Made by a program: the position numbers and the translations under genes. DNA of 64,000 nt from Chitinivibrionales bacterium. GTDB lineage: Bacteria > Fibrobacterota > Chitinivibrionia > Chitinivibrionales > WJKA01. The notes beneath the pieces were generated by a model, which made no database searches, was not told where the DNA came from, and worked only from the letters and a program-made list of their open reading frames with translations. Positions 17,928 through 28,400 of this stretch are shown piece by piece. Where the stretch lies: assembly GCA_014728295.1 (NCBI GenBank), contig WJLW01000024.1, positions 1-64,000 on the forward strand, given 5' to 3'. Positions within the stretch are counted from its first letter, which is position 1. Each line of letters opens with the position of its first letter.

Positions 17928-18968
17928 ATGGAGAAAACACCTCAACTCACTAAGCGTGAAACAACTATCCTGGAAGCGATAGTTCGCAACTATATTGTTC
18001 ATGGCACACCGGCAGGGTCGCGTTTTCTGTCAAAGAACACCGATCTCGGCCTTTCGTCGGCTTCGATTCGCAATGTGATGGGAGACCTTGAGGAACAGGG
18101 ATTCCTCACCCACCCGCACACATCGGCCGGGCGGCTCCCCACCGATAAGGGATACCGCTATTATGTTGACCAGATAATGCAGCTTATAAATTTGCCGGCC
18201 AACGTCCGAACGCAAATCAAAAGAAGCCTGAAACAATGTGATCCGACCGATATGCATTTGCTGTTGGAGGCGGCTTCGCATGCGCTCAGCAAAGCATCGC
18301 GCCAGCTTGGAGTCGTTCTGGCGCCCAGGCTCGAGCAAGGTCTTTTCCGACATGTACACATTTTTCAAATGGCAAGTAATCGCTATTTGTTTAATCTCAC
18401 GATCGATTCGGGTTTTGTTAAAACGATGGTAGCTGAAATTCAGACGGAGATTAGCGCCGAACGGCTGGAGCGTGCCTGCAACGTTATGAACAAACTCTTT
18501 GATGGAAAAGCACTCAACGAATTGAACCGCGACAGTTGCCAACTTTATACGGGGGTTGAAAAATATGATATGGGCGTGATACGTCTGTTCATACCCTCAC
18601 TTAAAAAAATGGCTGCGTCACCCAGAAAGGAAGAAGTATACGCCGATGGCGAAACCAATATCATGCTCAAGCCTGAGTTTGCAGATCCCGCACAAATGAG
18701 TTCGATCGTAGAGATCCTTGAGGAAAAAAAACTGCTGGTACATATGCTCGAAGTAAATGACGTAAGTGAAAATAAAGTGATCATTTCCATTGGTGGGGAA
18801 AACAGCGACGGACAATTACAGTCATTCAGTATCGTAAAAACAAAGTACCGTATCGGCAATCTCAACGGTGCCCTGGGAATTCTTGGCCCCAAGCGAATGC
18901 CGTACGGATACCTCGTGTCCGCGGTCGATTACACCGCCCGGGTTCTCGATGAAATGTATCGTATGTAA
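17928..18968 (+). CDS. hrcA: heat-inducible transcription repressor HrcA
   Basis: Repressor of CIRCE operators, 346 residues from the start chosen here. The winged-helix domain is at the N-terminus (TKRETTILEAIVRNYIVHG, GLSSASIRNVMGDLEEQGF, HTSAGRLPTDKGYRYYVD), followed by the GAF-like inducer domain; the C-terminal GPKRMPYGYLVSAVDY block is the family signature. GroEL is the known modulator that keeps HrcA active. ATG at 17928 matches the usual N-terminus; alternatives at 17868 (TTG) and 17880 (ATG) would translate through the terminator hairpin and add non-family residues. No ribosome-binding site and no clear promoter are visible before 17928. The order groESL-hrcA-grpE-dnaK-dnaJ puts regulator and target together. 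Confidence 0.95.
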   Translation: MEKTPQLTKRETTILEAIVRNYIVHGTPAGSRFLSKNTDLGLSSASIRNVMGDLEEQGFLTHPHTSAGRLPTDKGYRYYVDQIMQLINLPANVRTQIKRSLKQCDPTDMHLLLEAASHALSKASRQLGVVLAPRLEQGLFRHVHIFQMASNRYLFNLTIDSGFVKTMVAEIQTEISAERLERACNVMNKLFDGKALNELNRDSCQLYTGVEKYDMGVIRLFIPSLKKMAASPRKEEVYADGETNIMLKPEFADPAQMSSIVEILEEKKLLVHMLEVNDVSENKVIISIGGENSDGQLQSFSIVKTKYRIGNLNGALGILGPKRMPYGYLVSAVDYTARVLDEMYRM

Positions 18969-19052
18969 AGGTATGCCATGTGTTTCCACAATAAGCAGCC
19001 TCTGGAATTGTGATATATTGTATTTTGCCTATTCATCTTCAGGAATGAACCT

Positions 19053-19721
19053 ATGAGTAAGAAACACAAACATCAAGCAGAAAACTCAGTTGACGAGACG
19101 CAGGAGCAGGCCGTTGACGAAATTCAGAACGAAGAGCGACCTTTGCAGCCTGACAACCAGTCTATACCCCCGGAACCGGCAGAATCTGTTGAAGATGGGC
19201 TGGAAGAGCTCAACGCAAAGATAGCAGCCGCCAATGACAAATATCTCAGGCTAATGGCTGAGTTTGACAACTATAAGCGCCGTACAGCCCAGCAGTACGA
19301 ACGCATGGTTGCTTCTGCAAACGAGAAGCTGATGATCGACATTATCTCTGTGCGGGAAAATTTCGAACGTGCGCTCAAATCAAAGGATAAAGCGGCCGGC
19401 ATAGAATCGGTATACGAAGGTATGCAGCTCATTTTTAGCAGTCTCAATGATGTCCTCGCCAAAAACGGCCTCGAATCTTTTGCCGAAGTTGGGGACGAAT
19501 TCGATCCCATGATCCATGATGCAATGCTGAAGTCGCCCAGCGAGGGCATTGAAGAAGATCACATTTGTGAAATTTACGAGCGCGGCTATAAGCTGCATGG
19601 CAATGTTATCAAGCACGCCAAGGTGATCGTCTCCGCCGGCGATTCGAAACGGCAGGATGGCGATGAAGGCGGTCAAAATGCAGGCGATAGCGAACAAGAA
19701 GAAATTTCAACAGAAAAATAA
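19053..19721 (+). CDS. grpE: nucleotide exchange factor GrpE
   Basis: DnaK nucleotide exchange factor, 222 residues. An acidic, Gln-rich N-terminal 45 residues precedes the long helix (LEELNAKIAAANDKYLRLMA, EFDNYKRR), then the beta-wing with GDEFDPMIHDAML and the family C-terminal YERGYKLHGNVIKHAKVIV. An extra Gly/Asp/Glu-rich tail of about 25 residues follows the wing. It sits 24 bases before dnaK and is surely cotranscribed with it. Confidence 0.96.
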   Translation: MSKKHKHQAENSVDETQEQAVDEIQNEERPLQPDNQSIPPEPAESVEDGLEELNAKIAAANDKYLRLMAEFDNYKRRTAQQYERMVASANEKLMIDIISVRENFERALKSKDKAAGIESVYEGMQLIFSSLNDVLAKNGLESFAEVGDEFDPMIHDAMLKSPSEGIEEDHICEIYERGYKLHGNVIKHAKVIVSAGDSKRQDGDEGGQNAGDSEQEEISTEK

Positions 19722-19745
19722 CAGTTTAGTCAGAAGGAGCCATAT

Positions 19746-21713
19746 ATGAGCAAGATTATCGGTATTGACCTGGGAACAACTAATTCTTGCGTCGCGGTAA
19801 TGGAAGGCGGCAAGCCCGTTGTTATTCCCAATTCCGAAGGCGGAAGAACAACGCCTTCTATGGTAGGATTTTCGAAGAACAATGAGCGTCTGGTCGGTGC
19901 AATTGCCAAACGGCAGGCGGTAACCAATCCCGACAATACGGTGTTTTCGATAAAAAGATTCATGGGACGCCGCCACAATGAAGTGGAGTCCGAGGAAAAA
20001 ATCGTATCCTACAATGTAACCGGCAATCCGACCGACCTGGTCAAAGTTGAGGCCGGTGGAAAAGAGTTTACTCCACCTGAGATTTCTGCAATGGTACTCC
20101 AGTACCTCAAGAAAGCTGCAGAAGACTATCTTGGCGGTGAAGTCAAAGAGGCGGTCATTACTGTTCCCGCATATTTTAACGATTCTCAGCGTCAGGCTAC
20201 AAAAGACGCCGGACGAATTGCCGGACTGGATGTCAAGCGAATTGTCAACGAACCGACCGCAGCCGCACTGGCGTATGGACTTGACAAAAAGGGCAACGAG
20301 ACCATTGCCGTTTTTGACCTTGGCGGCGGGACCTTCGACATTTCGATTCTGGAGATCGGAGACGGCGTATTCGAAGTCAAGTCGACCAACGGCGATACTC
20401 ATCTTGGTGGCGATGATTTCGATCAGGTGGTCATCGATCATATTGCCGATGAGTTCAAGAAAGAAAACGGTGTAGACTTGCGCAACGACCGCATGGCTTT
20501 GCAACGACTGAAAGAGGCAGCCGAAAAAGCCAAGTGCGAATTATCATCGGCCATGCAGGCCAATATCAATTTGCCCTTTATCACGGCCGATGCGTCGGGT
20601 CCCAAGCATCTTGACTTGACCTTGACGCGGGCAAAGTTCGAGTCACTGGTCGACCACCTGGTGGAACGCACGGTTGAACCCTGTCGCAAAGCCATCATTG
20701 ATGCAAAACTATCCGTTGGAGATATCAGGGAGGTTATCCTCGTCGGTGGTTCGACGCGTATCCCGGCGGTACAAAAACGCGTGGAGGATTTTTTTGCCAA
20801 GGCACCGAATAAGGGAGTGAATCCCGACGAGGTTGTTGCCGTTGGGGCGGCAATTCAGGGGGCTATTCTCGGCGGAGATGAATCCGTCAAAGATGTTCTG
20901 CTGCTCGATGTGACACCGCTTTCGCTTGGTATCGAAACGCTGGGTGGTGTCATGACCAAGCTCATCGAGCGTAATACCACGATTCCTACCAAAAAGAGCC
21001 AGGTGTTTTCAACCGCGGCCGATAGCCAAACCGCCGTATCAATTATGGTTTACCAGGGCGAACGCGAAATGGCAGCCCATAACCGGCTGCTGGGGAAATT
21101 CGATCTGGTGGGCATTCCGCCGGCGCCGCGTGGCGTTCCGCAGGTCGAAGTGTCGTTCAATCTTGACAACAACGGCATCCTGCAGGTCAGCGCAAAGGAT
21201 CTGGGCACCGGTAAGGAACAACAGATACGGATCGAATCGTCCAGCGGGCTTTCCGAGGAAGAAATTCAAAATATGGTAAAGGACGCTGAAGCGAATGCAG
21301 AAGCCGACAAAAATGAGCGGGAAAAAGTCGATACGAAAAATCAGGCCGATCAGCTTATCTTCCAGACCGAAAAAACGCTTGGTGAAATCGGCGACAAAAT
21401 ATCCGATGAAGATAAAGGCAAGATAAAATCTGCTCTTGAAGACCTCAAAGAGAAGAATAAAGGCGATGATATCGAAGCGATAAAATCGTGCATCGATGCG
21501 CTGACGAAGGCATCCCATTCCATGGCCGAAGAGATGTACAAAAATGCTCAGGCCGCCGGTGGGGCACAGGGGGCGCCAGGCCCGGAAGCTTCAGGCGCCG
21601 ACCAGCAGTCACAGGCGCACAATCAGGATGCCTCAAGCGATAAGCCCGGCGGCGGCAAAAAGGACGACGGAGCTGTTGACGCCGACTTTGAAGTTGTCGA
21701 TGATGACAAGTAA
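19746..21713 (+). CDS. dnaK: chaperone DnaK (Hsp70)
   Basis: Hsp70 chaperone, 655 residues. ATPase signatures: [18 protein letters not shown] at the N-terminus, phosphate loop [12 protein letters not shown] near residue 198, and [14 protein letters not shown]. The interdomain linker is [19 protein letters not shown]. The C-terminal lid ends in a Gly/Gln/Ala-rich stretch and [11 protein letters not shown], the usual bacterial DnaK terminus. An AGAAGGAGC ribosome site precedes the ATG. It works with GrpE and DnaJ encoded on both sides. Confidence 0.98.
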   Translation: MSKIIGIDLGTTNSCVAVMEGGKPVVIPNSEGGRTTPSMVGFSKNNERLVGAIAKRQAVTNPDNTVFSIKRFMGRRHNEVESEEKIVSYNVTGNPTDLVKVEAGGKEFTPPEISAMVLQYLKKAAEDYLGGEVKEAVITVPAYFNDSQRQATKDAGRIAGLDVKRIVNEPTAAALAYGLDKKGNETIAVFDLGGGTFDISILEIGDGVFEVKSTNGDTHLGGDDFDQVVIDHIADEFKKENGVDLRNDRMALQRLKEAAEKAKCELSSAMQANINLPFITADASGPKHLDLTLTRAKFESLVDHLVERTVEPCRKAIIDAKLSVGDIREVILVGGSTRIPAVQKRVEDFFAKAPNKGVNPDEVVAVGAAIQGAILGGDESVKDVLLLDVTPLSLGIETLGGVMTKLIERNTTIPTKKSQVFSTAADSQTAVSIMVYQGEREMAAHNRLLGKFDLVGIPPAPRGVPQVEVSFNLDNNGILQVSAKDLGTGKEQQIRIESSSGLSEEEIQNMVKDAEANAEADKNEREKVDTKNQADQLIFQTEKTLGEIGDKISDEDKGKIKSALEDLKEKNKGDDIEAIKSCIDALTKASHSMAEEMYKNAQAAGGAQGAPGPEASGADQQSQAHNQDASSDKPGGGKKDDGAVDADFEVVDDDK

Positions 21714-21787
21714 GAGCCGGGCAGTTCAGATGCAGCTTGACAATTGCAGTACGCCGCAGGTGAACCAGAGTTAGAAAAGAAAGCATC

Positions 21788-22945
21788 ATGTCAAAGCGTG
21801 ACTATTACGAGATACTGGGATTGCAGAAAAACGCCGGCGATGACGAGATCAAAAAGGCGTATCGCAAGCAGGCGATAAAATTTCATCCCGATAAAAATCC
21901 CGGCGATAAAGAAGCAGAAGAGAAGTTCAGGGAAGCGACCGAGGCCTACGAAATCCTCAAGGACTCCAAGAAGCGTGCGCAGTACGATCAGTTTGGCCAC
22001 GCCGCATTTGAGAGCGGTGGTGCAGGCGGCTTTGGTGGTTTCGGCGGATTCAGCGGCGGTGCCGGATTTGACATTTCGGATGCCTTGCGAGCCTTTATGA
22101 GCGATTTTGGCGGCGACTCTTTTTTCGGGGACCTTTTTGGTTCCGGCGGACGCAGAACGCGGCGGCGAGCGGGTGGTCGCCCCGGCAACGACCTGCAGGT
22201 TCGGTTGACGCTCAAACTTGAGGAAATACTCTCCGGCGTTTCCAAAACTATGAAAATCAAGCGCAAGGAAAAATGCGAAACATGTGGAGGCACCGGCTCC
22301 AGAAGCGGGAAGAAAAGCACCTGCCAACAATGCAACGGTGCCGGTCGGGTGCAGCGCGTCTCAAATTCATTCCTTGGTCAGGTTATTCAGGAGAGTGTGT
22401 GCCCGATTTGCCATGGGGAAGGCGCTATCGTTTCCGATCCGTGCTCTACTTGCGGCGGAGATGGTCTTAATTCAACGCAGACCAAGGTTTCGGTTGACAT
22501 ACCGGTTGGAGTTGCCGAAGGAAACTATATCTCGATCCCCGGCAAGGGCGATGGCGGTCCACATGGAGGGCCGAATGGCGATCTCATCGTGTTAATTCAT
22601 GAAGAGAAGCATCCAATCTTTGAGCGCCATGGAATCGATATTTATTGTGAAATCGAAATTACGTTCTCCGAAGCGGCGTTGGGCAAGACGGAAACTATAC
22701 CGACACTGGACGGTAAAGTCAATCTCAAAATTCCACCGGGAACGCAATCCGAAAAAATATTTCGACTGCGGGGTAAAGGCCTGCCGGTTCTGCGGGGCGG
22801 ACAATTCGGGGATCTGCTTGTCAAAGTGCATGTCAAAACGCCCGAAAAACTCAGTCGTGAACAGCGGGAACTCTTTGAAAAACTCGCCGAGACGGAAGGA
22901 AGCTCAACCAGCTTTTTCGAAAAGGCAAAGGGTTTTTTCAGCTAA
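21788..22945 (+). CDS. dnaJ: chaperone DnaJ (Hsp40)
   Basis: Type I Hsp40, 385 residues. J domain with the catalytic HPD ([11 protein letters not shown]) at about residues 30-40; a Gly/Phe-rich region (about 77-125, [15 protein letters not shown]); a zinc domain with all four CxxCxGxG repeats ([32 protein letters not shown]); then two C-terminal client domains. An Arg-rich patch ([10 protein letters not shown]) lies between the G/F and zinc regions. It converges with the HAMP-protein gene, overlapping its stop by 4 bases. Confidence 0.97.
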   Translation: MSKRDYYEILGLQKNAGDDEIKKAYRKQAIKFHPDKNPGDKEAEEKFREATEAYEILKDSKKRAQYDQFGHAAFESGGAGGFGGFGGFSGGAGFDISDALRAFMSDFGGDSFFGDLFGSGGRRTRRRAGGRPGNDLQVRLTLKLEEILSGVSKTMKIKRKEKCETCGGTGSRSGKKSTCQQCNGAGRVQRVSNSFLGQVIQESVCPICHGEGAIVSDPCSTCGGDGLNSTQTKVSVDIPVGVAEGNYISIPGKGDGGPHGGPNGDLIVLIHEEKHPIFERHGIDIYCEIEITFSEAALGKTETIPTLDGKVNLKIPPGTQSEKIFRLRGKGLPVLRGGQFGDLLVKVHVKTPEKLSREQRELFEKLAETEGSSTSFFEKAKGFFS

Positions 22946-23502
22946 AAGTCAAGTGAGCTGATAACGCTTTTTGCCTGATGCAGGTGCTGGCGGGCGGTTT
23001 CCACAGATTCAAGGTTCTGGTCCGCCTGCTCCAGATGATGGTGCAACGTTTTAAATGTTTCCCGGTAAAAATCGGCCATTGCGTTGCATTGCACCGTAAG
23101 GTCACGCAGATGTCCCTTTTCCCGGAATGCTATTTCCGTGCTTAGCTTGCCGTTTTTTAACTGCTGAACCCACTTTTCGAATTTGTACAGCGGCACCGCC
23201 ATTTTGCGCGATGAAAACATACCAATACCCAAACCGATGACAATGCTGATTGCCTGGGTAGCAATAACACTTGGAAGTATGGTCTCGAGCAGATTTCTCA
23301 GCTCAATATCTTGTCGAATATCATTGCTCATGTAAAAAAAACTGCCTTCATTGGATTTGTTGTTATAAATGAATGCAAGCAAAGCCGTCGTTACCAGCGA
23401 CGAACCAATGACAATTAAAAGCACCGTAGTGATAAGCCGGATTTGAATTGACTTTTTAATAAAGAAATTACTGATGGGACGACGTTCATTTTTTTCGATC
23501 AT
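22942..23502 (-). CDS. two-TM HAMP-domain membrane protein without an output domain
   Basis: A 186-residue inner-membrane protein with the start at 23502, supported by AAGGAA 7 bases upstream. TM1 is about residues 23-44 ([20 protein letters not shown]), a short periplasmic loop follows (about 46-73), and TM2 is about 74-96. After TM2 a HAMP-like segment begins ([20 protein letters not shown]) and runs into a His/Gln-rich coiled coil ([21 protein letters not shown]). Histidine kinase, MCP and cyclase domains are all absent, so it is either a stand-alone HAMP adaptor or a remnant of a receptor. It is divergent from guaA. I do not recognise a named family. Confidence 0.75.
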   Translation of the reverse strand: MIEKNERRPISNFFIKKSIQIRLITTVLLIVIGSSLVTTALLAFIYNNKSNEGSFFYMSNDIRQDIELRNLLETILPSVIATQAISIVIGLGIGMFSSRKMAVPLYKFEKWVQQLKNGKLSTEIAFREKGHLRDLTVQCNAMADFYRETFKTLHHHLEQADQNLESVETARQHLHQAKSVISSLDF

Positions 23503-23629
23503 GGAAATTCCTTGGTGAACAGAAACAAGAGCCACGTTGATATAAAATAAATATTACGGTTGTGCCAAAGAAAAAGACCAGGGGATGAGCTGTGCAAAAT
23601 CCTGCTTTGCCGTCGAGTATTTTTTTCTT

Positions 23630-25429
23630 ATGAAAACCAGGGATGCTATTGCAATTGTAGATTTCGGCGGTCAGTATACGCATCTTATCGCCAACCGGAT
23701 TCGTCGGCTGGGTGTGTATTCCGAAATAGTTCCCAGCACTGTCTCACCACAGCAAGCCGCGCGTTTCAAGGGTATTATTCTTTCCGGCGGACCATTCAGT
23801 GTCCTCGATACCGGCAAGCCCGAATTTGATCCGCACCTGCTCGATCTGAAGGTGCCGTTTCTGGGTTTGTGTTATGGACATCAGCTTATGGCGCAGGCAC
23901 TGGGCGGCAGGGTCATGCCTAAAGAAAGCCGCGAATACGGCCGTGCTCAAATGACTATTGTTGGCAAATGCGATCTCTTTAATGAGCTGCAAGCGAGCCA
24001 GCAGATTTGGATGAGTCATGGCGATACGGTTGTTGAAGTACCCGACGGCTTTGAGGTGGTTGGCTCATCAAGCGATTGCCGTGTCACTGCTATGGCCGAT
24101 GCCCGGCGGCATCGCTATGGACTGCAGTTCCATCCCGAAGTAACCGATACCCCGCAGGGTATGAAGATACTTCAAAATTTCTTGACTGTTTGCGGTTGCG
24201 ACCGGACATGGAAGCCCGAACAGTTCATTGAGGACATTAATCGCGAGATTCGCACCAGATGTGAAGGTAAAAAGGTTTTTTTGCTGGTATCCGGCGGAGT
24301 TGACTCGACGGTCTGCTTTGCCTTGCTCAATAAGGCCCTTGGTCCAAGCAGGGTGCTGGGATTGCATATCGACAATGGTTTGATGCGTAAAGGTGAGTCT
24401 GAGGCGATTCTCAATTATCTCAAAGAACACGGGTTTAGTAATCTTATTATCGAAGATGCATCAGGGCGATTTCTCGCCGCACTCGGGGGGATTACCGATC
24501 CCGAAAAGAAGCGTGAAATAATCGGTGCCATGTTCCTCAGTGTCAAGCAACTGGCCGAGCAGCGGCTCGGACTGAATATCAATGAATGGTTGCTTGGACA
24601 AGGCACTATTTATCCCGATACCATTGAAAGTGCCGGATCAGCACATGCCGACAAAATCAAAACGCATCATAATCGGGTGAATGTCGTGCTGGAGCTGATT
24701 GAAAAAGGACTGGTAATCGAACCGTTGTCGCAACTTTACAAAGATGAGGTTCGCCTGCTGGGGGAAAAGCTGGGTTTGCCTCCACGTCTGGTCTGGCGCC
24801 ATCCGTTTCCCGGTCCCGGGTTGGGCGTGCGGGTTTTGTGCTCCGCTACTCAAAGCGATCGAGTGGACGGCTCTCTTGAAGCCGAAGTGACCAGAGCTAT
24901 TGCGGGCTCGGGATACACAGCCCGTGTGCTGCCCATTAAAAGCGTGGGCGTTCAGGGTGATGCCAGGACCTACGCACATCCGGCGCTGCTGGATGGTCCG
25001 TGCGACTGGGACACCCTTGCCCGGCTTTCAACCGCGATTACCAACAAAATCGCAGGGGTCAATCGCGTGTTACTTCGCATCAGAGGATACTCACCTTCGT
25101 ACCGGCTGGTCGAAGCGTATATGACCAAAAAACGCCTTGATACGCTGCGTGAAATCGATCACTTGGTAAAAAGCGCACTTGTCAATAACAATGAATATCA
25201 TTCCATATGGCAAATGCCGGTTGTTTTATTGCCATTGATAAACGAAGCCGGCAATGAATCGATTGTCTTGCGTCCGGTCAATTCGCAGGAGGCCATGACC
25301 GCCCGTTTCGCCAGCCTTAAACAAGAGACACTGCAGCAGGTGTGCGACGGAGTGCACTCGATTGCCGGAGCCGGCGACCTGTTTTATGATATTACCCATA
25401 AGCCGCCCGGTACCATCGAATGGGAATAG
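23630..25429 (+). CDS. guaA: GMP synthase (glutamine-hydrolysing), long type
   Basis: Converts XMP to GMP with glutamine. The N-terminal glutamine amidotransferase has LGLCYGHQLMAQ (nucleophile Cys near residue 82) and the partner LQFHPEV; the ATP pyrophosphatase has VSGGVDSTVCF near 221. At 599 residues it is 75-90 longer than the common bacterial enzyme. The extra length is in the C-terminal region: LPIKSVGVQGDARTYAHPAL is followed by a further complete dimerisation-like segment (about residues 470-585) before the terminal DITHKPPGTIEWE. That layout resembles the long human-type GMPS and the long enzymes of some other bacteria. ATG at 23630 matches the family N-terminus; an ATG at 23585 would add 15 residues. 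Confidence 0.95.
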   Translation: MKTRDAIAIVDFGGQYTHLIANRIRRLGVYSEIVPSTVSPQQAARFKGIILSGGPFSVLDTGKPEFDPHLLDLKVPFLGLCYGHQLMAQALGGRVMPKESREYGRAQMTIVGKCDLFNELQASQQIWMSHGDTVVEVPDGFEVVGSSSDCRVTAMADARRHRYGLQFHPEVTDTPQGMKILQNFLTVCGCDRTWKPEQFIEDINREIRTRCEGKKVFLLVSGGVDSTVCFALLNKALGPSRVLGLHIDNGLMRKGESEAILNYLKEHGFSNLIIEDASGRFLAALGGITDPEKKREIIGAMFLSVKQLAEQRLGLNINEWLLGQGTIYPDTIESAGSAHADKIKTHHNRVNVVLELIEKGLVIEPLSQLYKDEVRLLGEKLGLPPRLVWRHPFPGPGLGVRVLCSATQSDRVDGSLEAEVTRAIAGSGYTARVLPIKSVGVQGDARTYAHPALLDGPCDWDTLARLSTAITNKIAGVNRVLLRIRGYSPSYRLVEAYMTKKRLDTLREIDHLVKSALVNNNEYHSIWQMPVVLLPLINEAGNESIVLRPVNSQEAMTARFASLKQETLQQVCDGVHSIAGAGDLFYDITHKPPGTIEWE

Positions 25430-25430
25430 G

Positions 25431-28400
25431 CTAAAAATCTGCCCCCAGAGAAAAGTAGTTCCTCGGTTTGCCCACATATCGCTTCCAGTCGGTTTGCCAG
25501 GCCCGGTCAAAGCGCAGGATAAATATTCCTAAATTGGCGCGCAGGCCAAAGCCGACACCTCCGTAGATGTCTTGCGGCAGCGGCACGTATTCGTACTCGT
25601 CTTCGGCATTCCATGCGTTGCCTATATCGGCAAAAGCCACGCCATTGATATAGCGTATTTCAAAGGGTAGCGGCCAGGCTACCGAGATTTTGCGTATAAA
25701 AGGAAATCTGAATTCGGTGTTGAATACCGCATAGCGCGTGCCGATTTTTTCAAAGCGCTTCCAGCCTCTGAACGGAACAACGATTTCCGAATAAAAGGCA
25801 TAGTCGAGATTGCGTTGATAGTTGTCGTAGTCAATGTCTTTGGGGTCCAGAAAAAACAGCCAGTTTTCGCTTCCTCCCAGAAAGAATTTACGCGCCGGTG
25901 TTTCATCGCGCAAAGCAAGAGTTGCGCCTGCCGAAACTTTGTTGGCCCAGACGAACTTTTTTGCGAAATGAAAATACTTGCGAATGTCGAAATCTACTGA
26001 TATAAATGATGCATCTATTATGTCAAGTGGCGGTGAAAAATAGAGGTTTGCTTCGGATCTCAGACCATTAACCGGTCCGGTTATGCCCCAGAGAATGTTG
26101 TCGAATACCAGCGAAAATGAGGGGATGACAAGATTTTTGTCTTCGGCAGTACGGCTCGTATCGTTCTTGAAATCATATGAACCGGTAAGCTCTACCGGCT
26201 TGCGTTCGATACGGCTTCCGTACAGATTTAAATCTATGCGCGAGAACATATTAAACGGGTAGCTGAGCATAAGCAGACCGCCGTAATCGGTGTCGCGGTA
26301 AAGTGAATCACCGAAGAACAGACTGGTGGAAACAATGTCACGATTAAAAAATGCACCAAGTCCAACGTCGATGCGATTTTTCAAATAAATATAGGAGCCA
26401 TAAACGTGGGCGAACTGATCGATGCGTCCCTGCACATCACCGGCAAGCAGGATGCGATGATCTCCCATGATATCACTGAGCACGATTGCCCCCTGGCCGG
26501 AATAGTATAGACTGCTTATGCCTAATCCCACCGAAATCAAGTCGGGTGAAAATTTCAGTCGGTAGGGCGCCGAGGCGAGCTCGTCGTAGGAGGTAAATGC
26601 AGCAGAATCGGCAGCATCTTCTTCGGATTTTGCTGAATCGCTTGCGCCAAGATCGGCAACTTGCTCTGTTGTGTTGAGGGGCTCGTCGGCTTCGCCGATA
26701 AGTTCGATAGCCGTCGTATCCGCGACCGCAGTCGTATCGGATAATGTGGTTGCCGATGCTGTGTTTCGTTTCGTATTTTTTCCGCCGTCGCTCACCAGCG
26801 TGTCTTTGCCTGCGGCGGTATCTTTGCGGGCAAGCTCAGGATTAAAAAAGTAGGCGGTGCTGTCGCGCAGAAACACGGCCCAGTTGGTAAGTGTCAAGGC
26901 GTTGTCTTTGAGTTGCTTGAGCGGTTCTTCGATCAGACGGATATCCCAGCCCTGTTTTTGGAAATGGCAGAAAACCAGGCTGCCGTCTCCCTTGGACCAG
27001 TCTGGATCGGAGCTGCCGCCAATCATGTCGGTAAGCGGTCGGGCACTGTCGGGATGCGCAAACGGCGCAATGTAGATATTGTCAATGCCGTTAACGTCCG
27101 AGATAAAAGCGACATGATTTCCATCCGGGGAAAAACTCGGCTGCTTTTCGTGTTGCGGCGTCTGAAGAAAGGGAGTAATTGAACGCGAATTGACATCAAG
27201 CAGGTAGAGATCGTTGGATGGACGCCGGGCCGTAATATCCCGCCAACTGAATTTTCCGCTCGAATCAATCGCAGCATAGAGTAAGAACGACCCGTCGGGA
27301 GAAAACCGGGGCGATGATTCAAACGGCATCCCTTTGGTTAATTGCTCGATAGTGCCGGCCGATATGTCCCACATAAAAATATCGGTAGCAGTATCCTTGA
27401 CGCCGATAAAGGCAATCTTATCATCGCCCGGCGACCAGTCCGGGGAGAGGATTGCCTGCATATCGGGTGCAATAGTCGCGACCAGTTCCCTGGTTCCAAT
27501 GTTGACAATGCGGATTTCGTCTTTACCCTGGCGTTTGGTTATAAAGGCTATTTGATCGCTTTGGGGAGACCAGGCCAGGCCGCTGCGGAACGGTTTGAAT
27601 GATTCGAAATATCCGCCATAGCCGTATTGCTTGATTTCGTTGATCTTGCTCCCCTTGCGATCGGTGATAACGATTCTGGTGTAGTCTTTGCGGTCGGTAA
27701 AAAAGGCAATTTTCTCGCCGTCCGGAGAAATGCGGGGCTTGAGGTTGAAGTTGCTGCGATCTTCGGCTCTGTCGGTTATCGCTGTTGAGATCAAGTCGGG
27801 CTTGTCGCGCCGGCCGATTTCGGGCCAGTAAATTCGTTTGAGTTCCTGTACCCATTCTTTGCCCAGGTCTTCAAGTGGTTTTCCATAGGTAGACTTGAGC
27901 GCAGCTTCTATGGAACGGGTCTTTTTGAAATTACGCAGCAGGCGCTCGAATTTTTTCTCTCCTCTGGTATCTGCCAGAAAATGCAGGAATGATTGCCCCC
28001 CTTTGTAGGCCATGTATCCGCTCAGCTCAAAACCGGGCAGGGGAACGTAGTTGTAAACAGTGCGATCCATCAAAAACATATCTGCTTCTGCATTCCACCC
28101 GCTTGACAGGAACTCCGCACTCCCTTCGGCAAACCAGAGTGGAATCTGCATCGCCGTATTGCGCAGCAGCGCTCCACCGAAGTGGTCGTAGAGAATTCCG
28201 AATTGAAAAGCGTGTACCAGTTCGTGATGTGCCACATGCCGATATTCTTCGTACGAGCCGGTAAAAGGAACGACGACACGATTTTTAAACAGCTCGGTAA
28301 ACCCCCCTACACCTTCGGGGATAACCTCGGTGATAATATTGGTCTGCTGAAAAAGATTCGGGCTGCCGTATATAATAAAAGGTATCTTTTTGCGATGCTT

